Source: Desulfobacula sp.
GTDB taxonomy: Bacteria; Desulfobacterota; Desulfobacteria; Desulfobacterales; Desulfobacteraceae
Reading direction: 5' to 3'
NCBI RefSeq assembly: GCF_030145145.1
Contig: NZ_JAQYWD010000033.1
Location: 1 to 64,000 of the forward strand
Length of the DNA: 64,000 nt
The translations under genes and the position numbers were made by a program. The notes below the pieces were generated by a model that was given only the letters and a program-made list of their open reading frames with translations, was not told where the DNA came from and ran no database searches. Below, in pieces: positions 47,547 to 56,731 of the stretch (its first letter is position 1; each line of letters opens with the position of its first letter).

Positions 47547-47894
47547 ATGAATAGAAAAATACTGAGTCTGGCGGTGGCGATCATGTTTGTATTGTTCGGG
47601 ACATCGATTTTGTTTGCAGAAGGTCCCAGCGGGGACAAGAGAAAAGGCAAATATACCTATAAAAAAGTTTATAAAACGTGTGCAAAAAGGGGGGCAATTG
47701 AATCAACGACCCCTTTTATCAGCCCGAGCGATAAGACAATGGCACAGTGGGAAAGAATTTTTGACAAAAAGAAGTTTGAGATTTTTAAATGCAGCGAAGA
47801 ATTCAATGCTCTTTCCGAAGCGGATCTTCAGGATATTTATGCATATCTCTACAATTTTGCTGCCGATTCTCCAAGTCCGGCAAAATGCAAATAA
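47547..47894 (+). CDS. secreted cytochrome-c-like protein lacking the heme motif
   Basis: 115 residues. A signal peptide (residues 1-24, ending LFAE) is followed by a short domain with cytochrome-c family landmarks: GDKRKGKYTYKKVYKTC at the start, SPSDKTMAQWERIF, and LSEADLQDIYAYLYNFAADSPSPAKC at the end. CxxCH is absent. The position where it would lie reads YKTCAKRG, so covalent heme attachment is not expected. It could bind metal or act as a structural partner of the DUF3373 porin upstream. AGAAGGAG supports the start, and a terminator follows. Confidence 0.7.
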   Translation: MNRKILSLAVAIMFVLFGTSILFAEGPSGDKRKGKYTYKKVYKTCAKRGAIESTTPFISPSDKTMAQWERIFDKKKFEIFKCSEEFNALSEADLQDIYAYLYNFAADSPSPAKCK

Positions 47895-47979
47895 TGTCAT
47901 GCCGGCCGTACCATGCCTGGAAATACTGTGAAATTCACCGTTGTTAAATGGTACAGATAGAGAATCGATCCTTTTTCAA

Positions 47980-48010
47980 GGGCAGAGGTCATGAACCTCT
48001 GCCCATTTTT
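47980..48010 (+). terminator. intrinsic terminator
   Basis: A perfect 10-base stem, GGGCAGAGGT/ACCTCTGCCC, with a five-base loop followed by ATTTTT. It closes the transcript of the cytochrome-like gene. Confidence 0.8.
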
Positions 48011-48054
48011 ATGGAAACAAGGGGATAAAACTGTAATAAAATGGGGGGGTGTTG

Positions 48055-49173
48055 TTAGGCCGTCTTTCGGTGCTGACAAGGGTAGGCGCGTAAAGAGATC
48101 CACCCGAATATCGGACCGATTACCAGGGGCAGAAAAGCGGTCCTTACCCCGAACCAATTGATCCACAGGCTTAACAGTTCAATGGTGATAATGGTGATTA
48201 AAAAACCAATGCAATTCACAATCGTTAAGGCGGAACCCACGTATTTTCGTGGCGCAAACTGGGTGTTCAAGGATGAAAATTGTGGGGAATCAGCCACAAC
48301 TGTCACCCCCCATATCTGTATAATGATCAAAGCAATGCCCTGGGGAAGGTTCTGGAGAAATGGGGAAACAAGACAGATGGAACCAGACATAAACAATACC
48401 ACCAATGCGATTTTACGACTTCCCACCCTTAATGCAATAATGCCCCCCACGGCACATCCCAAAAAACCAAATATGAAAAAACCAAAGGTCCAAAGTTCGA
48501 CATTGGTTTTTACAATGGTGCCGAAAAGCAGGGGAATGTAGGCAAAAACCGCATAAAGTTCCCACATGTGGCCGAAATATCCAAAAGAGGCAGCCCGAAA
48601 ACCGGGGTGGCGGAAGATATCTTTGATCACACCGAGATCAAATTTAGACCCTTTCGGCAGGTGGGGGCCATCTCCCACCAGGAACAGCTGGATCAATCCC
48701 CCGGTTAAACACAGCACAGAGGTTACCTGAAGAATGGAGCCGATATTGCCCTGCCAGTTCAACGCCTTGATCAGATAGGGAAAGCCGGCGGCCAGGACCA
48801 GGGCCCCCACCAGCCATCCCAGGGCTCTTGAAATCGTCTGGGGATACCAGGATGCGGCGATTTTCATGCCCACAGGATAGATGCCGGCAAGGGATACCCC
48901 ACAGAGCATTCTTGACATCAAAAGAACCGATTTGTGAGTTTCCAGGAAGATCCCGGAAAAATTAAACACAGCCCCCAGAAGGGCACTTAAAAAAAACACC
49001 CGGGCAGGGGAAAACCGATCGGAAATGTTTAAAAAGGCAAACGCCAAAGTGCCGATGATAAACCCGAATTGAATGGCAGACAACAGGAATCCCTGACCCA
49101 TATAGGCCACATTTGCCGCAAACCAGATAGAACCGGAAAGAAACTGGGATAAAATAATAAAAAATAACCGCAT
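48055..49173 (-). CDS. major facilitator superfamily transporter
   Basis: A 372-residue protein with about 11-12 membrane segments, slightly short for the family. The loop between helices 2 and 3 reads NISDRFSPARVFF, the MFS signature region in degenerate form. It lies 29 bases after the oxidoreductase beta subunit on the same strand and may carry its substrate or product, a 2-oxoacid or carboxylate, by inference from position only. Confidence 0.8.
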   Translation of the reverse strand: MRLFFIILSQFLSGSIWFAANVAYMGQGFLLSAIQFGFIIGTLAFAFLNISDRFSPARVFFLSALLGAVFNFSGIFLETHKSVLLMSRMLCGVSLAGIYPVGMKIAASWYPQTISRALGWLVGALVLAAGFPYLIKALNWQGNIGSILQVTSVLCLTGGLIQLFLVGDGPHLPKGSKFDLGVIKDIFRHPGFRAASFGYFGHMWELYAVFAYIPLLFGTIVKTNVELWTFGFFIFGFLGCAVGGIIALRVGSRKIALVVLFMSGSICLVSPFLQNLPQGIALIIIQIWGVTVVADSPQFSSLNTQFAPRKYVGSALTIVNCIGFLITIITIELLSLWINWFGVRTAFLPLVIGPIFGWISLRAYPCQHRKTA

Positions 49174-49202
49174 GTAAACGCTCTCATCCTTTTGGATCTA
49201 TC

Positions 49203-50255
49203 TTATCGATATGCTTCAACAATTTGTGCAAGCACTTGGTCACCTGGACACAGTTCCTTTTCCGTTAAGGCATTCAGGGGGGTGTCCGTGGTTTCGAGAA
49301 TGGCATGGGTGTCCTTGAGGTCCTCATTCATATGCAGGATTCCCGTAAGGAGGTGCCCCTTTTCCCGGTGGCGTTCCAGCCCGTCAAGGGCAGATCGTCT
49401 GTTCGTTATATCAAGGGAATCACCGCTTTTATAAAGCTGGATCACACTGCTGTCATGCAGGGTAACCGATTGGGTTGTCCCGGGTTCATACTGGGTGGTG
49501 ATTTCCTGCCGGGGGGGGATGAAATCAACCGTGGCCGTGGCTTCCCGATGGTCCCGGACCCACTGGTAGCTCTTGGTGGAGGTGACGGTATTGTTGAAGG
49601 TGACACAGGGAGAGATCACATCCACCAGGGCAAACCCTTTATGGGTTATGGCTGCCTTGAGCATGGGAACCAGCTGCGCTTTGTCGCCTGAAAATCCCCG
49701 GGCAACAAAGCCGGAACCCATCTGGATGGCCAGTTGACACAGGTCGATGGCTTCAAACGGACTGGGATGTCCTTTCCGGCTGGCCGATCCCCTGTCCGTC
49801 GTGGCAGAATCCTGTCCTTTGGTGAGCCCGTAACAGCCGTTGTTCATGACAATATAGGTCATGTTCAGGTTGCGTCGCACAATGTGTACAAATTGTCCCA
49901 TACCAATGGACGCGGTATCGCCATCACCGGAAACCCCTATATAAAGGAGGTCCTTGTTGGCCAGATTGGCACCGGTGGCAACGGAGGGCATGCGGCCATG
50001 GACGGAATTGAACCCATGGGATTTGCCCAGAAAATAGGCCGGTGTCTTGGAGGAACAGCCAATCCCGGACAATTTAACCACCCTATGGGGTTCCAGGGAA
50101 AGCTCATAGCAGGCCTGGATGATGGCATTGCTGATGGAATCATGCCCACACCCGGCACAGAGCGTGGAAACAGCGCCTTCATAATCGCGTCGGGTATACC
50201 CGAGATCATTCTCGGGAAGGTCGGGATGACGGAACGTGGGACGTCGGGAGCTCAT
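49203..50255 (-). CDS. 2-oxoacid:ferredoxin oxidoreductase beta subunit
   Basis: About 350 residues. The thiamine-pyrophosphate site is visible as GDGDTASIGMGQF with the following MNNGCYGLTKGQ. Two of the usual cluster cysteines lie in TLCAGCGHDSI. It pairs with the gamma-alpha subunit to oxidise a 2-oxoacid to acyl-CoA and reduce ferredoxin, or the reverse. I start at ATG 50255 behind AGGAGGTG; its ATGA overlaps the alpha stop. The sequence is of the KorB type, but the substrate (2-oxoglutarate or another oxoacid) is not certain. Confidence 0.9.
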   Translation of the reverse strand: MSSRRPTFRHPDLPENDLGYTRRDYEGAVSTLCAGCGHDSISNAIIQACYELSLEPHRVVKLSGIGCSSKTPAYFLGKSHGFNSVHGRMPSVATGANLANKDLLYIGVSGDGDTASIGMGQFVHIVRRNLNMTYIVMNNGCYGLTKGQDSATTDRGSASRKGHPSPFEAIDLCQLAIQMGSGFVARGFSGDKAQLVPMLKAAITHKGFALVDVISPCVTFNNTVTSTKSYQWVRDHREATATVDFIPPRQEITTQYEPGTTQSVTLHDSSVIQLYKSGDSLDITNRRSALDGLERHREKGHLLTGILHMNEDLKDTHAILETTDTPLNALTEKELCPGDQVLAQIVEAYR

Positions 50256-52099
50256 TTGGCACCTCCTTGATGGGTGTCGGTTCCCGGGGGTACCGATGGG
50301 GTTATGATCGCTTTTATGGACCGGGTAATATGGCCGGCAGTGATGGGCAAGCCATCCATGGCGGGGATGGAGAACAGTTTGTCCGGACGAATATTGCACT
50401 CGTTTATCAGCAGGGTGCGCATCTGGCCGTCCCGGTTCTGTTCGATAACAAAAATGTGATCATGCCGGTCAACAAACGCTGTGACTGCTTCCTGGAAGGG
50501 AAACCCCCGGAGTCGCATGGTATTAATGATGATATCCTGCTCACCCAGCTGGTCCATGGCTTCATAGGCCGAATGGGTGCTGGTACCGAAAAAAATGGCA
50601 CCCTGGACACAGGTCTCATCCTTTATTCGGATATGGGGCCCGGGTACAAGGGGTTTTGCCGTGTGCCATTTCTGCGTGAGACGTACCATACAGCGTTCAT
50701 ATGCATCATTGTCCTCGGTGTAGGCTGCATATTCGTCATGGGAGGATCCCCGGGTAAAGTAGGCCCCCAGCGTCGGGTGAGTCCCCGGGATTGTCCGGTA
50801 GCAGATGCCGTCCCCCTCCCGGTCGAGATATCTGCCCCATTTCTCGGTCATGGCTTCAAGTTGTCCGGCATCAAGAACCTTTCCCCGGTCATAGATACGG
50901 CTGTCATCCCATTCCAGGGGCAGGCTGATATGATCATTCATGCCCAGGTCAAGGTCGCTCATGATGATAATCGGGGTTTGAAGTCTTTCCGCCAGATCAA
51001 AGCTGTCTGCCGTCATCTCAAAGCATTCTTTTGGATTACACGGAAACAGCAGGATGTGTTTGGTGTCCCCATGGGATGCATAGGCCGCGAGTAACAGATC
51101 AGATTGCTGGGTCCGGGTGGGCATTCCCGTGCTGGGTCCGCATCTCTGGACATTGATCAGTACCACGGGGATCTCTGCAAAATAGGCCAGCCCCAGTAAT
51201 TCATTCATCAGGGAGACCCCGGGGCCTGATGTGGCGGTAAATGCCCGGGCGCCGTTCCAGGACGCACCCATGGCGATCCCCAATGCTGCCAACTCATCTT
51301 CGGCTTGAATAATGGCTGCCTTTCGTTTACCGTCGTCATCCCGTCTGTATTGGCTGGTGAACTTCTCAAATGCTTCAATCACAGAGGTGGACGGGGTTAT
51401 GGGGTACCACCCGGCCACGGTGGCCCCGCCATACAACGCCCCCAGTCCGACTGCGCTGTTACCATCCATCAAGATATGGTGGGGCATCTTTTGGCTGCGT
51501 TTCACTGACAGCTGGCAGGTGTCGGGAAACTGTTTGACAGCGTATTCAAATCCCAATTCCAGGGCGTGGATATTCGGTGTGGCCAATTTTGGTTTTTTAC
51601 GAAACTGTTTCTTAATTGAATCGGTTAGAACGGAAAATTCCATATCCAGCAGATGGGCCAGGGCCCCGACATAGATGATATTCTTGAGCAACTGCCTGAG
51701 TTTCGGATTCTCAATTTCCCGGATGCAGATCTGTGTTAACGGGATATCGATAACCGTGATATCCTCCCGGAGAAAATCATCCGGCAGCTGCCTTGAGGAA
51801 TCATAGAGAAAATATCCGCCCGGCGAAAGATCATCATAGTCCTTTCGTAATGTCTGTCCATTGACAGCCACGACAAAGTCATATCCTCCCCGGCGACCCA
51901 GGTAACCCTTCTCACTGACCCGCACCTCATACCAGGTGGGCAGGCCCTGGATATTGGAAGGGAAAATGTTTTTGGGACTGACCGGGACCCCCAGTCGAAA
52001 GACTGCCTTGGCAAAAAGATTGTTGGCACTGGCAGAACCTGAGCCATTTACATTGGCAAAGCGGATAACAAAGTCATTGACCCTTTTAAGTTTCATCAT
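50252..52099 (-). CDS. 2-oxoacid:ferredoxin oxidoreductase gamma-alpha fusion
   Basis: About 615 residues. The N-terminal 190 residues form the gamma domain (starting VIRFANVNGSGSASANNL). The alpha pyrimidine-binding domain follows (GNSAVGLGALYGGATVAGWYPITPSTS), then the C-terminal domain II. Fusion of gamma with alpha is the common KorA type. ATG 52099 overlaps the stop of the FeS flavoprotein gene as ATGA; the frame open to 52162 is unsupported. It is coupled to the beta subunit by another ATGA. Confidence 0.9.
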   Translation of the reverse strand: MMKLKRVNDFVIRFANVNGSGSASANNLFAKAVFRLGVPVSPKNIFPSNIQGLPTWYEVRVSEKGYLGRRGGYDFVVAVNGQTLRKDYDDLSPGGYFLYDSSRQLPDDFLREDITVIDIPLTQICIREIENPKLRQLLKNIIYVGALAHLLDMEFSVLTDSIKKQFRKKPKLATPNIHALELGFEYAVKQFPDTCQLSVKRSQKMPHHILMDGNSAVGLGALYGGATVAGWYPITPSTSVIEAFEKFTSQYRRDDDGKRKAAIIQAEDELAALGIAMGASWNGARAFTATSGPGVSLMNELLGLAYFAEIPVVLINVQRCGPSTGMPTRTQQSDLLLAAYASHGDTKHILLFPCNPKECFEMTADSFDLAERLQTPIIIMSDLDLGMNDHISLPLEWDDSRIYDRGKVLDAGQLEAMTEKWGRYLDREGDGICYRTIPGTHPTLGAYFTRGSSHDEYAAYTEDNDAYERCMVRLTQKWHTAKPLVPGPHIRIKDETCVQGAIFFGTSTHSAYEAMDQLGEQDIIINTMRLRGFPFQEAVTAFVDRHDHIFVIEQNRDGQMRTLLINECNIRPDKLFSIPAMDGLPITAGHITRSIKAIITPSVPPGTDTHQGGAK

Positions 52100-53859
52100 T
52101 TCTGTCCTGCCTTTGCTGGTTTGTACGTATATTTTTGTATGTCCCAGGCTGCCGTTGGACATCGCTCTGCACAGAGTCCGCAGTGAAGGCAGACATTTTC
52201 GTCCTTGACCATGACCCTTCCCGTGGGCAGCAGGTCAGAAACATAAAGGAACTGGGATCGGTTGGTTGCCGGGACGGAGAGGCTGGACCGCAGGTCCTCC
52301 TCTTCTTTGTTTTCAATAAAGTTAATACAGGTGGTGGGGCAGACATCAACACAGGCATCACATTCAATACAGTCCTGGACGGTAAAAACCGTCTGCATAT
52401 CGCAATTGATGCACCGCAGGGCTTCTGTATGACCGATTTTCCGGTCAAAGCCAAGTTCAACTTCCATCAGGCGATCCTTGATGGACTTAACCGTTGAAAC
52501 CATGGGAACAGCCTGCCGGTGCTCATCCGAGACATCGCTATGGTACATCCAGTCATGTAGTCCCATCTTCTGACCGGCAAGTGTGGTAAAGGGCAGGGGT
52601 CGTTTTGAAAGGTCCTCCCCCCGGCAGAAAAGATCCATGGAAATGGCGGCTTCGTGACCATGTGCCACGGCGGTAATGACATTTTTGGGTCCGAAAGCGG
52701 CATCGCCGCCGAAAAAAACTTTTTTAATACTGGATTGAAACGTGATTTCATCTACCCGGGGTCGGCCTTGATCATCGAAGATCAGGCCGATATCTTTTTC
52801 AATCCAGGGGAAGGCGTTTTGCTGGCCAACGGCCAGCAGCACTTCGTCACACGGGATGAAAACCGGTTCCTGGTCAGATGCCGGACTTCCTGGTGCCAGT
52901 TGAAAGGTCATACCGGTTAACCGGTCCTCTTTTACCACAAACGCCGTGGGGGACAGGTATTCTAAAATAGGGATGTTCTCTCTTACGGCATCTTCAATTT
53001 CCCAGGGAGATGCTTTCATTTTTTCCCGGGGGCCTCGAATGATGACCGTGACATTTTCCCCGCCAAGCCTGCGGGCGGTCCTGCAACAATCCATGGCGGT
53101 ATTGCCGCCGCCAATCACAAGGGTTGTTTTGCCGGTCTTTTTTTGATGGCCATATTGAACGCCGGCAAGCCATTCTATACCAATGTGAATAAACGCGTTT
53201 CCCGCCTGTCTGCCGGGTAGGTCAAGATCCCTGCCCCTTGGCGCCCCGGTACCGATAAAAACAGCATCATACGCCTTGTCGAGAAATGACTTCATGCTGG
53301 AGATATAGGTGTTAAAATAGGTCTTCACCCCCAGATCAAGAATAAGGTTTACCTCTTCATCGAGAACTGTCTTGGGCAAACGGAAGGACGGTACCTGGCT
53401 CCTGATAAACCCACCGGCCGCTGACTGATCGTCATAAAGATCGATGGCATACCCCAGCGGTAACAGATCCCTGGCCACCGTGAGGGAGGCGGGTCCCCCC
53501 CCGATAAGGGCAATTTTTTTCCCGTTTTTTTTCTTGGGAATGTCTGGGAGACGCTGGGTGATGTTTCCCTTATTGTCAGCACAAACTCTTTTCAACCGAC
53601 AGATGGCCACGGCGTTTTTTTCCACCCGGCCTCTCCGACAAGCCGGTTCACAAGGTCTGTCACACACTCTGCCCAGGATACCGGGGAAAACATTGGACTC
53701 CCAGTTGATCATATAGGCATCTGTGTATTTCTTTTCGGCGATGAGCCTGATATATTCCGGAACGGGCGTATGTGCCGGACAGGCAAATTGGCAATCAATC
53801 ACGCGATGAAAATACTCGGGATTTGTAATGTCAGTTGGATTCAATAATTTTTCTCCCAC
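52096..53859 (-). CDS. FAD/NAD(P)-dependent FeS oxidoreductase (GltD-like) with two ferredoxin clusters
   Basis: 587 residues from GTG 53859. An N-terminal cysteine-rich domain (CQFACPAHTPVPEY, CDRPCEPACRRG) as in glutamate synthase small subunits precedes FAD-binding (IALIGGGPASLTVA) and NAD(P)-binding (LVIGGGNTAMDCC) sites. The C-terminus has two [4Fe-4S] motifs, CIECDACVDVCP and CLHCGLCAERCP. It could pass electrons between NAD(P)H and the ferredoxin-dependent 2-oxoacid oxidoreductase encoded immediately downstream with overlapping codons. That coupling is inferred. Confidence 0.87.
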   Translation of the reverse strand: MGEKLLNPTDITNPEYFHRVIDCQFACPAHTPVPEYIRLIAEKKYTDAYMINWESNVFPGILGRVCDRPCEPACRRGRVEKNAVAICRLKRVCADNKGNITQRLPDIPKKKNGKKIALIGGGPASLTVARDLLPLGYAIDLYDDQSAAGGFIRSQVPSFRLPKTVLDEEVNLILDLGVKTYFNTYISSMKSFLDKAYDAVFIGTGAPRGRDLDLPGRQAGNAFIHIGIEWLAGVQYGHQKKTGKTTLVIGGGNTAMDCCRTARRLGGENVTVIIRGPREKMKASPWEIEDAVRENIPILEYLSPTAFVVKEDRLTGMTFQLAPGSPASDQEPVFIPCDEVLLAVGQQNAFPWIEKDIGLIFDDQGRPRVDEITFQSSIKKVFFGGDAAFGPKNVITAVAHGHEAAISMDLFCRGEDLSKRPLPFTTLAGQKMGLHDWMYHSDVSDEHRQAVPMVSTVKSIKDRLMEVELGFDRKIGHTEALRCINCDMQTVFTVQDCIECDACVDVCPTTCINFIENKEEEDLRSSLSVPATNRSQFLYVSDLLPTGRVMVKDENVCLHCGLCAERCPTAAWDIQKYTYKPAKAGQK

Positions 53860-54047
53860 TTATGTTGATGTGTGTGCATTGTTGATATGTTAATTTAAAC
53901 CATAATACGGTGAGCTTGTGAAGTTCTTTTTTCCGTTGATATTTAAAACAGACATCACCCTAGTTCAAAGACGGAAATATCGGTCCTTTTTTTTTCATTT
54001 GTTTTCTCGATTGTAACTCTTTAAAAAAAAATGGGGAAAGAGGATAG

Positions 54048-54081
54048 AAAAGAGGCCGCCTGTATATCCCGGAACGGCCTC
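54048..54081 (-). terminator. intrinsic terminator of the orphan TRAP binding-protein gene
   Basis: On the minus strand GAGGCCG (54081-54075) pairs with CGGCCTC (54058-54052) followed by TTTT. It separates this gene from the oxidoreductase cluster. Confidence 0.6.
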
Positions 54082-54093
54082 GTGAAGCGTAAT

Positions 54094-55092
54094 TTATTTT
54101 GATAATAGTTTTTGTAATTGAGTGGTAAATTCGGTTTCCATCTTCAGTTGTCCTTTCCATCCTTCGGTGTAGGCCATCTCCAGGTATTTTTTCTTATCTT
54201 CAGGTGAGAAACTGATCACCTCCATGCCGGCTTGTTTGAGAATTCCCACTTCATTTTTCATGTTTTCAACGGATTCCGTATCAACGATGGCCGCTTGTTC
54301 TGCCAATACTTTCAATACGGCTAACCTTAAATGATCCGGCAGATGGTCCCATTTTTGGGCATTGGCCAGGACAGGATGACAGACTTTGTAAAAAGGAGGG
54401 CCAACAACATATTTTGCGACTTCATGCCAGCCCCAGGGCCTGATACTGTAAAGCGGCCACATGAATCCGTCCACAACACCCCGTTCCAGGGCTTGATAGA
54501 CATCCCCCGGTTTGATGGCACTGGGAATGCCGCCTAAAGATTTAATAAAATCGATGTACATTGCAGAGGTTCGAATCCTGAGGCCTTTTATCTCCGCCAG
54601 GTTTTTGACTGGTTTGATGGTGTAAAGTTGAAATTGGATTTCACTGCCCAGCCTGCCTAAATAAGCCGCATTCAGTTTATCCCGGTGGATCTTGTCAAAG
54701 ATGGCATCCACTCCTATCATCCGTTCTTCAGTGGTGTTCAGTCGAGACAGTTTGGCGACATTTGCGGCGGGTGCAATGCCGGCATAGTACGCCGCGGTTC
54801 CGAACATCACATCAATGGTTCCCATCCGGATTGCCTCAGCCTGGTCCCTGGAAGGGATGACCTCAGGGCCCCCTAAATATTGTATTTTCAATTCACCTGG
54901 ATATGTTTTGGATAGATAGTCATTTGCCGCCTTGATAAACGGTAAATACTCTGTTGCAACTTCAGAGGCGTTTTTCGGCCAGGCACTGATCGCTTTTAAG
55001 ATGTATTTTTCAGCAAATGCGTGGCTGGTGAAACTAAAAAAAATAAAAACCGAGACCATAAAAATCAGTTGATGTGGGACTGTTTTTTTCAT
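54094..55092 (-). CDS. orphan TRAP transporter binding protein, DctP family
   Basis: 332 residues with a Sec signal peptide (about residues 1-27, ending HAFA), unlike the Tat-type signal of the TRAP protein at 4161. DctP-family landmarks include EAIRMGTIDVMFG and GLRIRTSAMYIDF. There are no permease genes beside it, so it must use a distant DctQM pair or act as a sensor domain partner. It lies upstream of the 2-oxoacid oxidoreductase cluster, suggesting a carboxylate ligand, but a terminator lies between them. Confidence 0.85.
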   Translation of the reverse strand: MKKTVPHQLIFMVSVFIFFSFTSHAFAEKYILKAISAWPKNASEVATEYLPFIKAANDYLSKTYPGELKIQYLGGPEVIPSRDQAEAIRMGTIDVMFGTAAYYAGIAPAANVAKLSRLNTTEERMIGVDAIFDKIHRDKLNAAYLGRLGSEIQFQLYTIKPVKNLAEIKGLRIRTSAMYIDFIKSLGGIPSAIKPGDVYQALERGVVDGFMWPLYSIRPWGWHEVAKYVVGPPFYKVCHPVLANAQKWDHLPDHLRLAVLKVLAEQAAIVDTESVENMKNEVGILKQAGMEVISFSPEDKKKYLEMAYTEGWKGQLKMETEFTTQLQKLLSK

Positions 55093-55442
55093 CCTGTATT
55101 CTCCTTTCGTTATATCTAACGGGTAATTATAAAACGGACATCTGGCTTTTTGTATTTTTTCCTGTGAATTTTAACTCAATGTATCATAGCTTTGGATATG
55201 ATTGCAAATTTGCATGAGAATTCCCATAGAAAGTTGTTGCGGTTAAATAGCGCCAGCGCAACATGATATAATTGAAGACGGGCTGTTGTCCCATCCTGAA
55301 AATGATTTTTTTTGAGTATGTTGTTAAAATGGCGCACCCTTGTACCCATTTTTCCGGTTGGCGATCAGAGTAATGCTTGTGTTTTTTCATGTAGACTTTT
55401 ATATATTCCATATCTGTCTTTCATATAAAAGGAGAAAAAGGA
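55093..55442. other. gene-free divergent intergenic region
   Basis: About 350 bases between two divergent genes, with AT-rich stretches likely to hold both promoters. A minus-strand frame at 55184-55411 reads as basic, low-similarity peptide without a ribosome-binding site and is not accepted as a gene. Confidence 0.4.
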
Positions 55443-55997
55443 ATGAAAAGAACGCTTATTATTGCAATATTGATCCTCTTTAATACTGTTTCAGTATGGG
55501 GTTCAAATGGTAATGAAGCAGATAAAGCGATTGAACCGGAAACGGCGTATCTGGGTGAGCAGAAAAAGATTTTCAGGCAAAATATTCCATCCATCGCAAA
55601 ACAATTTATTGGTATCTCCTATGAACTTGGTGCCAATCCACTGCAATCAAGCGCTTCTGATAATTCTCACTTGTTTTTTTCTATTTATACGTTAGCTGCC
55701 CAAAAGGCTGGTTTATCTTACAAAGAATATCTGCCCATGAAATACCTGTTACTCAATATACATGAAGTGGACGAGAACGATCTTCAAAATGGAGACCTCC
55801 TGGTGCTTAACAATGCCCATGCCGCCATGATTTATCATGTTGAAAAGACGGGGAAAATTCATTTAATCTACGCATCAGGAAAGCGCAGACAAGTTTTATC
55901 CTTTAATAGTGACAACCCCGTATTTTATGTCTACTGGTTGGAAAATTTGAAAGGGTTTTACAGGCTGGCAGATGTCATGCTGAAACAAACCAATTGA
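55443..55997 (+). CDS. secreted NlpC/P60-like protein without catalytic cysteine
   Basis: 184 residues with a signal peptide (about residues 1-20). The next part has the NlpC/P60 pattern: AKQFIGISYELGA, then ASDNSHLFF where catalytic members have D-C-S-G, and NGDLLVLNNAHAAMIYH where they have GDLVFF...HVGIY. The cysteine position reads Asn and the following His is retained. It would therefore be an inactive or altered member, perhaps a cell-wall-binding or sensing protein. The ABC ATPase gene overlaps or abuts its stop. Fold assignment is by motif only. Confidence 0.6.
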   Translation: MKRTLIIAILILFNTVSVWGSNGNEADKAIEPETAYLGEQKKIFRQNIPSIAKQFIGISYELGANPLQSSASDNSHLFFSIYTLAAQKAGLSYKEYLPMKYLLLNIHEVDENDLQNGDLLVLNNAHAAMIYHVEKTGKIHLIYASGKRRQVLSFNSDNPVFYVYWLENLKGFYRLADVMLKQTN

Positions 55998-56005
55998 GTG
56001 CGATA

Positions 56006-56722
56006 ATGATTGTATTGGATCGGGTTACGAAAAAATTTGGTACGCTAAAAGCGGTCGATGACGTTTCATATCAAATTCATAAAGGAGAATTCTTTGCGTT
56101 GCTTGGACCCAATGGCGCCGGGAAAACAACGATTATCAAAATGCTCTTAGGCTTTATTCGACCCACTTCAGGCAGCATCAACATTAATGGGGTCCCCTCT
56201 TCTGAAACACGGGTACGGAAAAATATGGGTTATATAGCAGAACGGCATATGATCCCCCCATACCTTTCCGGTTTTGAATATCTGCATCGCCATGCATCGC
56301 TAATTGGATTATCCGGGAAAAAAGCACGACTCGAAGTAGAAAGGGTTGTGGAACTCGTATCAATGTCAGGTATAGAAAAGAAAAAGAGTGCTGGCTATTC
56401 AAAAGGCATGAAGCAACGGATTGTGATTGCGGGCGCATTAATCGGAACCCCGGATCTGTTGATACTTGACGAACCGGTTTCCGGCTTAGATCCAATGGGT
56501 ATCAGAGATATCAGAAATATTATTGATAGCCTCAGGCGGTATGAAATAACCATTGTCTTAAATTCTCACTTGTTATCAGAGGTTGAAAAAACATGTGATA
56601 CGGCAGCGATTATGCATAACGGCAAAATAGTCGCAAAAGATTCAATTGACGCTATAATGGCGCATGGGGAAAGTCTTGAAGATGTATTTGTTAAGCATGT
56701 AACCCAAAACACTCAATACTGA
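56006..56722 (+). CDS. ABC-2 type transporter ATP-binding protein
   Basis: About 238 residues. Walker A GPNGAGKTT, signature-like YSKGMKQRIVIA (in place of LSGGQ), Walker B LLILDEPVSGLDP and the H-loop NSHLL are visible. It powers the permease encoded next. The start is ATG 56006; TTG 55994, overlapping the preceding stop, is an alternative. The order secreted protein, ATPase, permease suggests one operon. Confidence 0.88.
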   Translation: MIVLDRVTKKFGTLKAVDDVSYQIHKGEFFALLGPNGAGKTTIIKMLLGFIRPTSGSININGVPSSETRVRKNMGYIAERHMIPPYLSGFEYLHRHASLIGLSGKKARLEVERVVELVSMSGIEKKKSAGYSKGMKQRIVIAGALIGTPDLLILDEPVSGLDPMGIRDIRNIIDSLRRYEITIVLNSHLLSEVEKTCDTAAIMHNGKIVAKDSIDAIMAHGESLEDVFVKHVTQNTQY

Positions 56723-56731
56723 TAAAATCAT

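Noticed and set aside
55184-55411. Minus-strand 75-codon frame
   Set aside because: No ribosome-binding site or recognisable pattern, and it occupies a likely promoter region.
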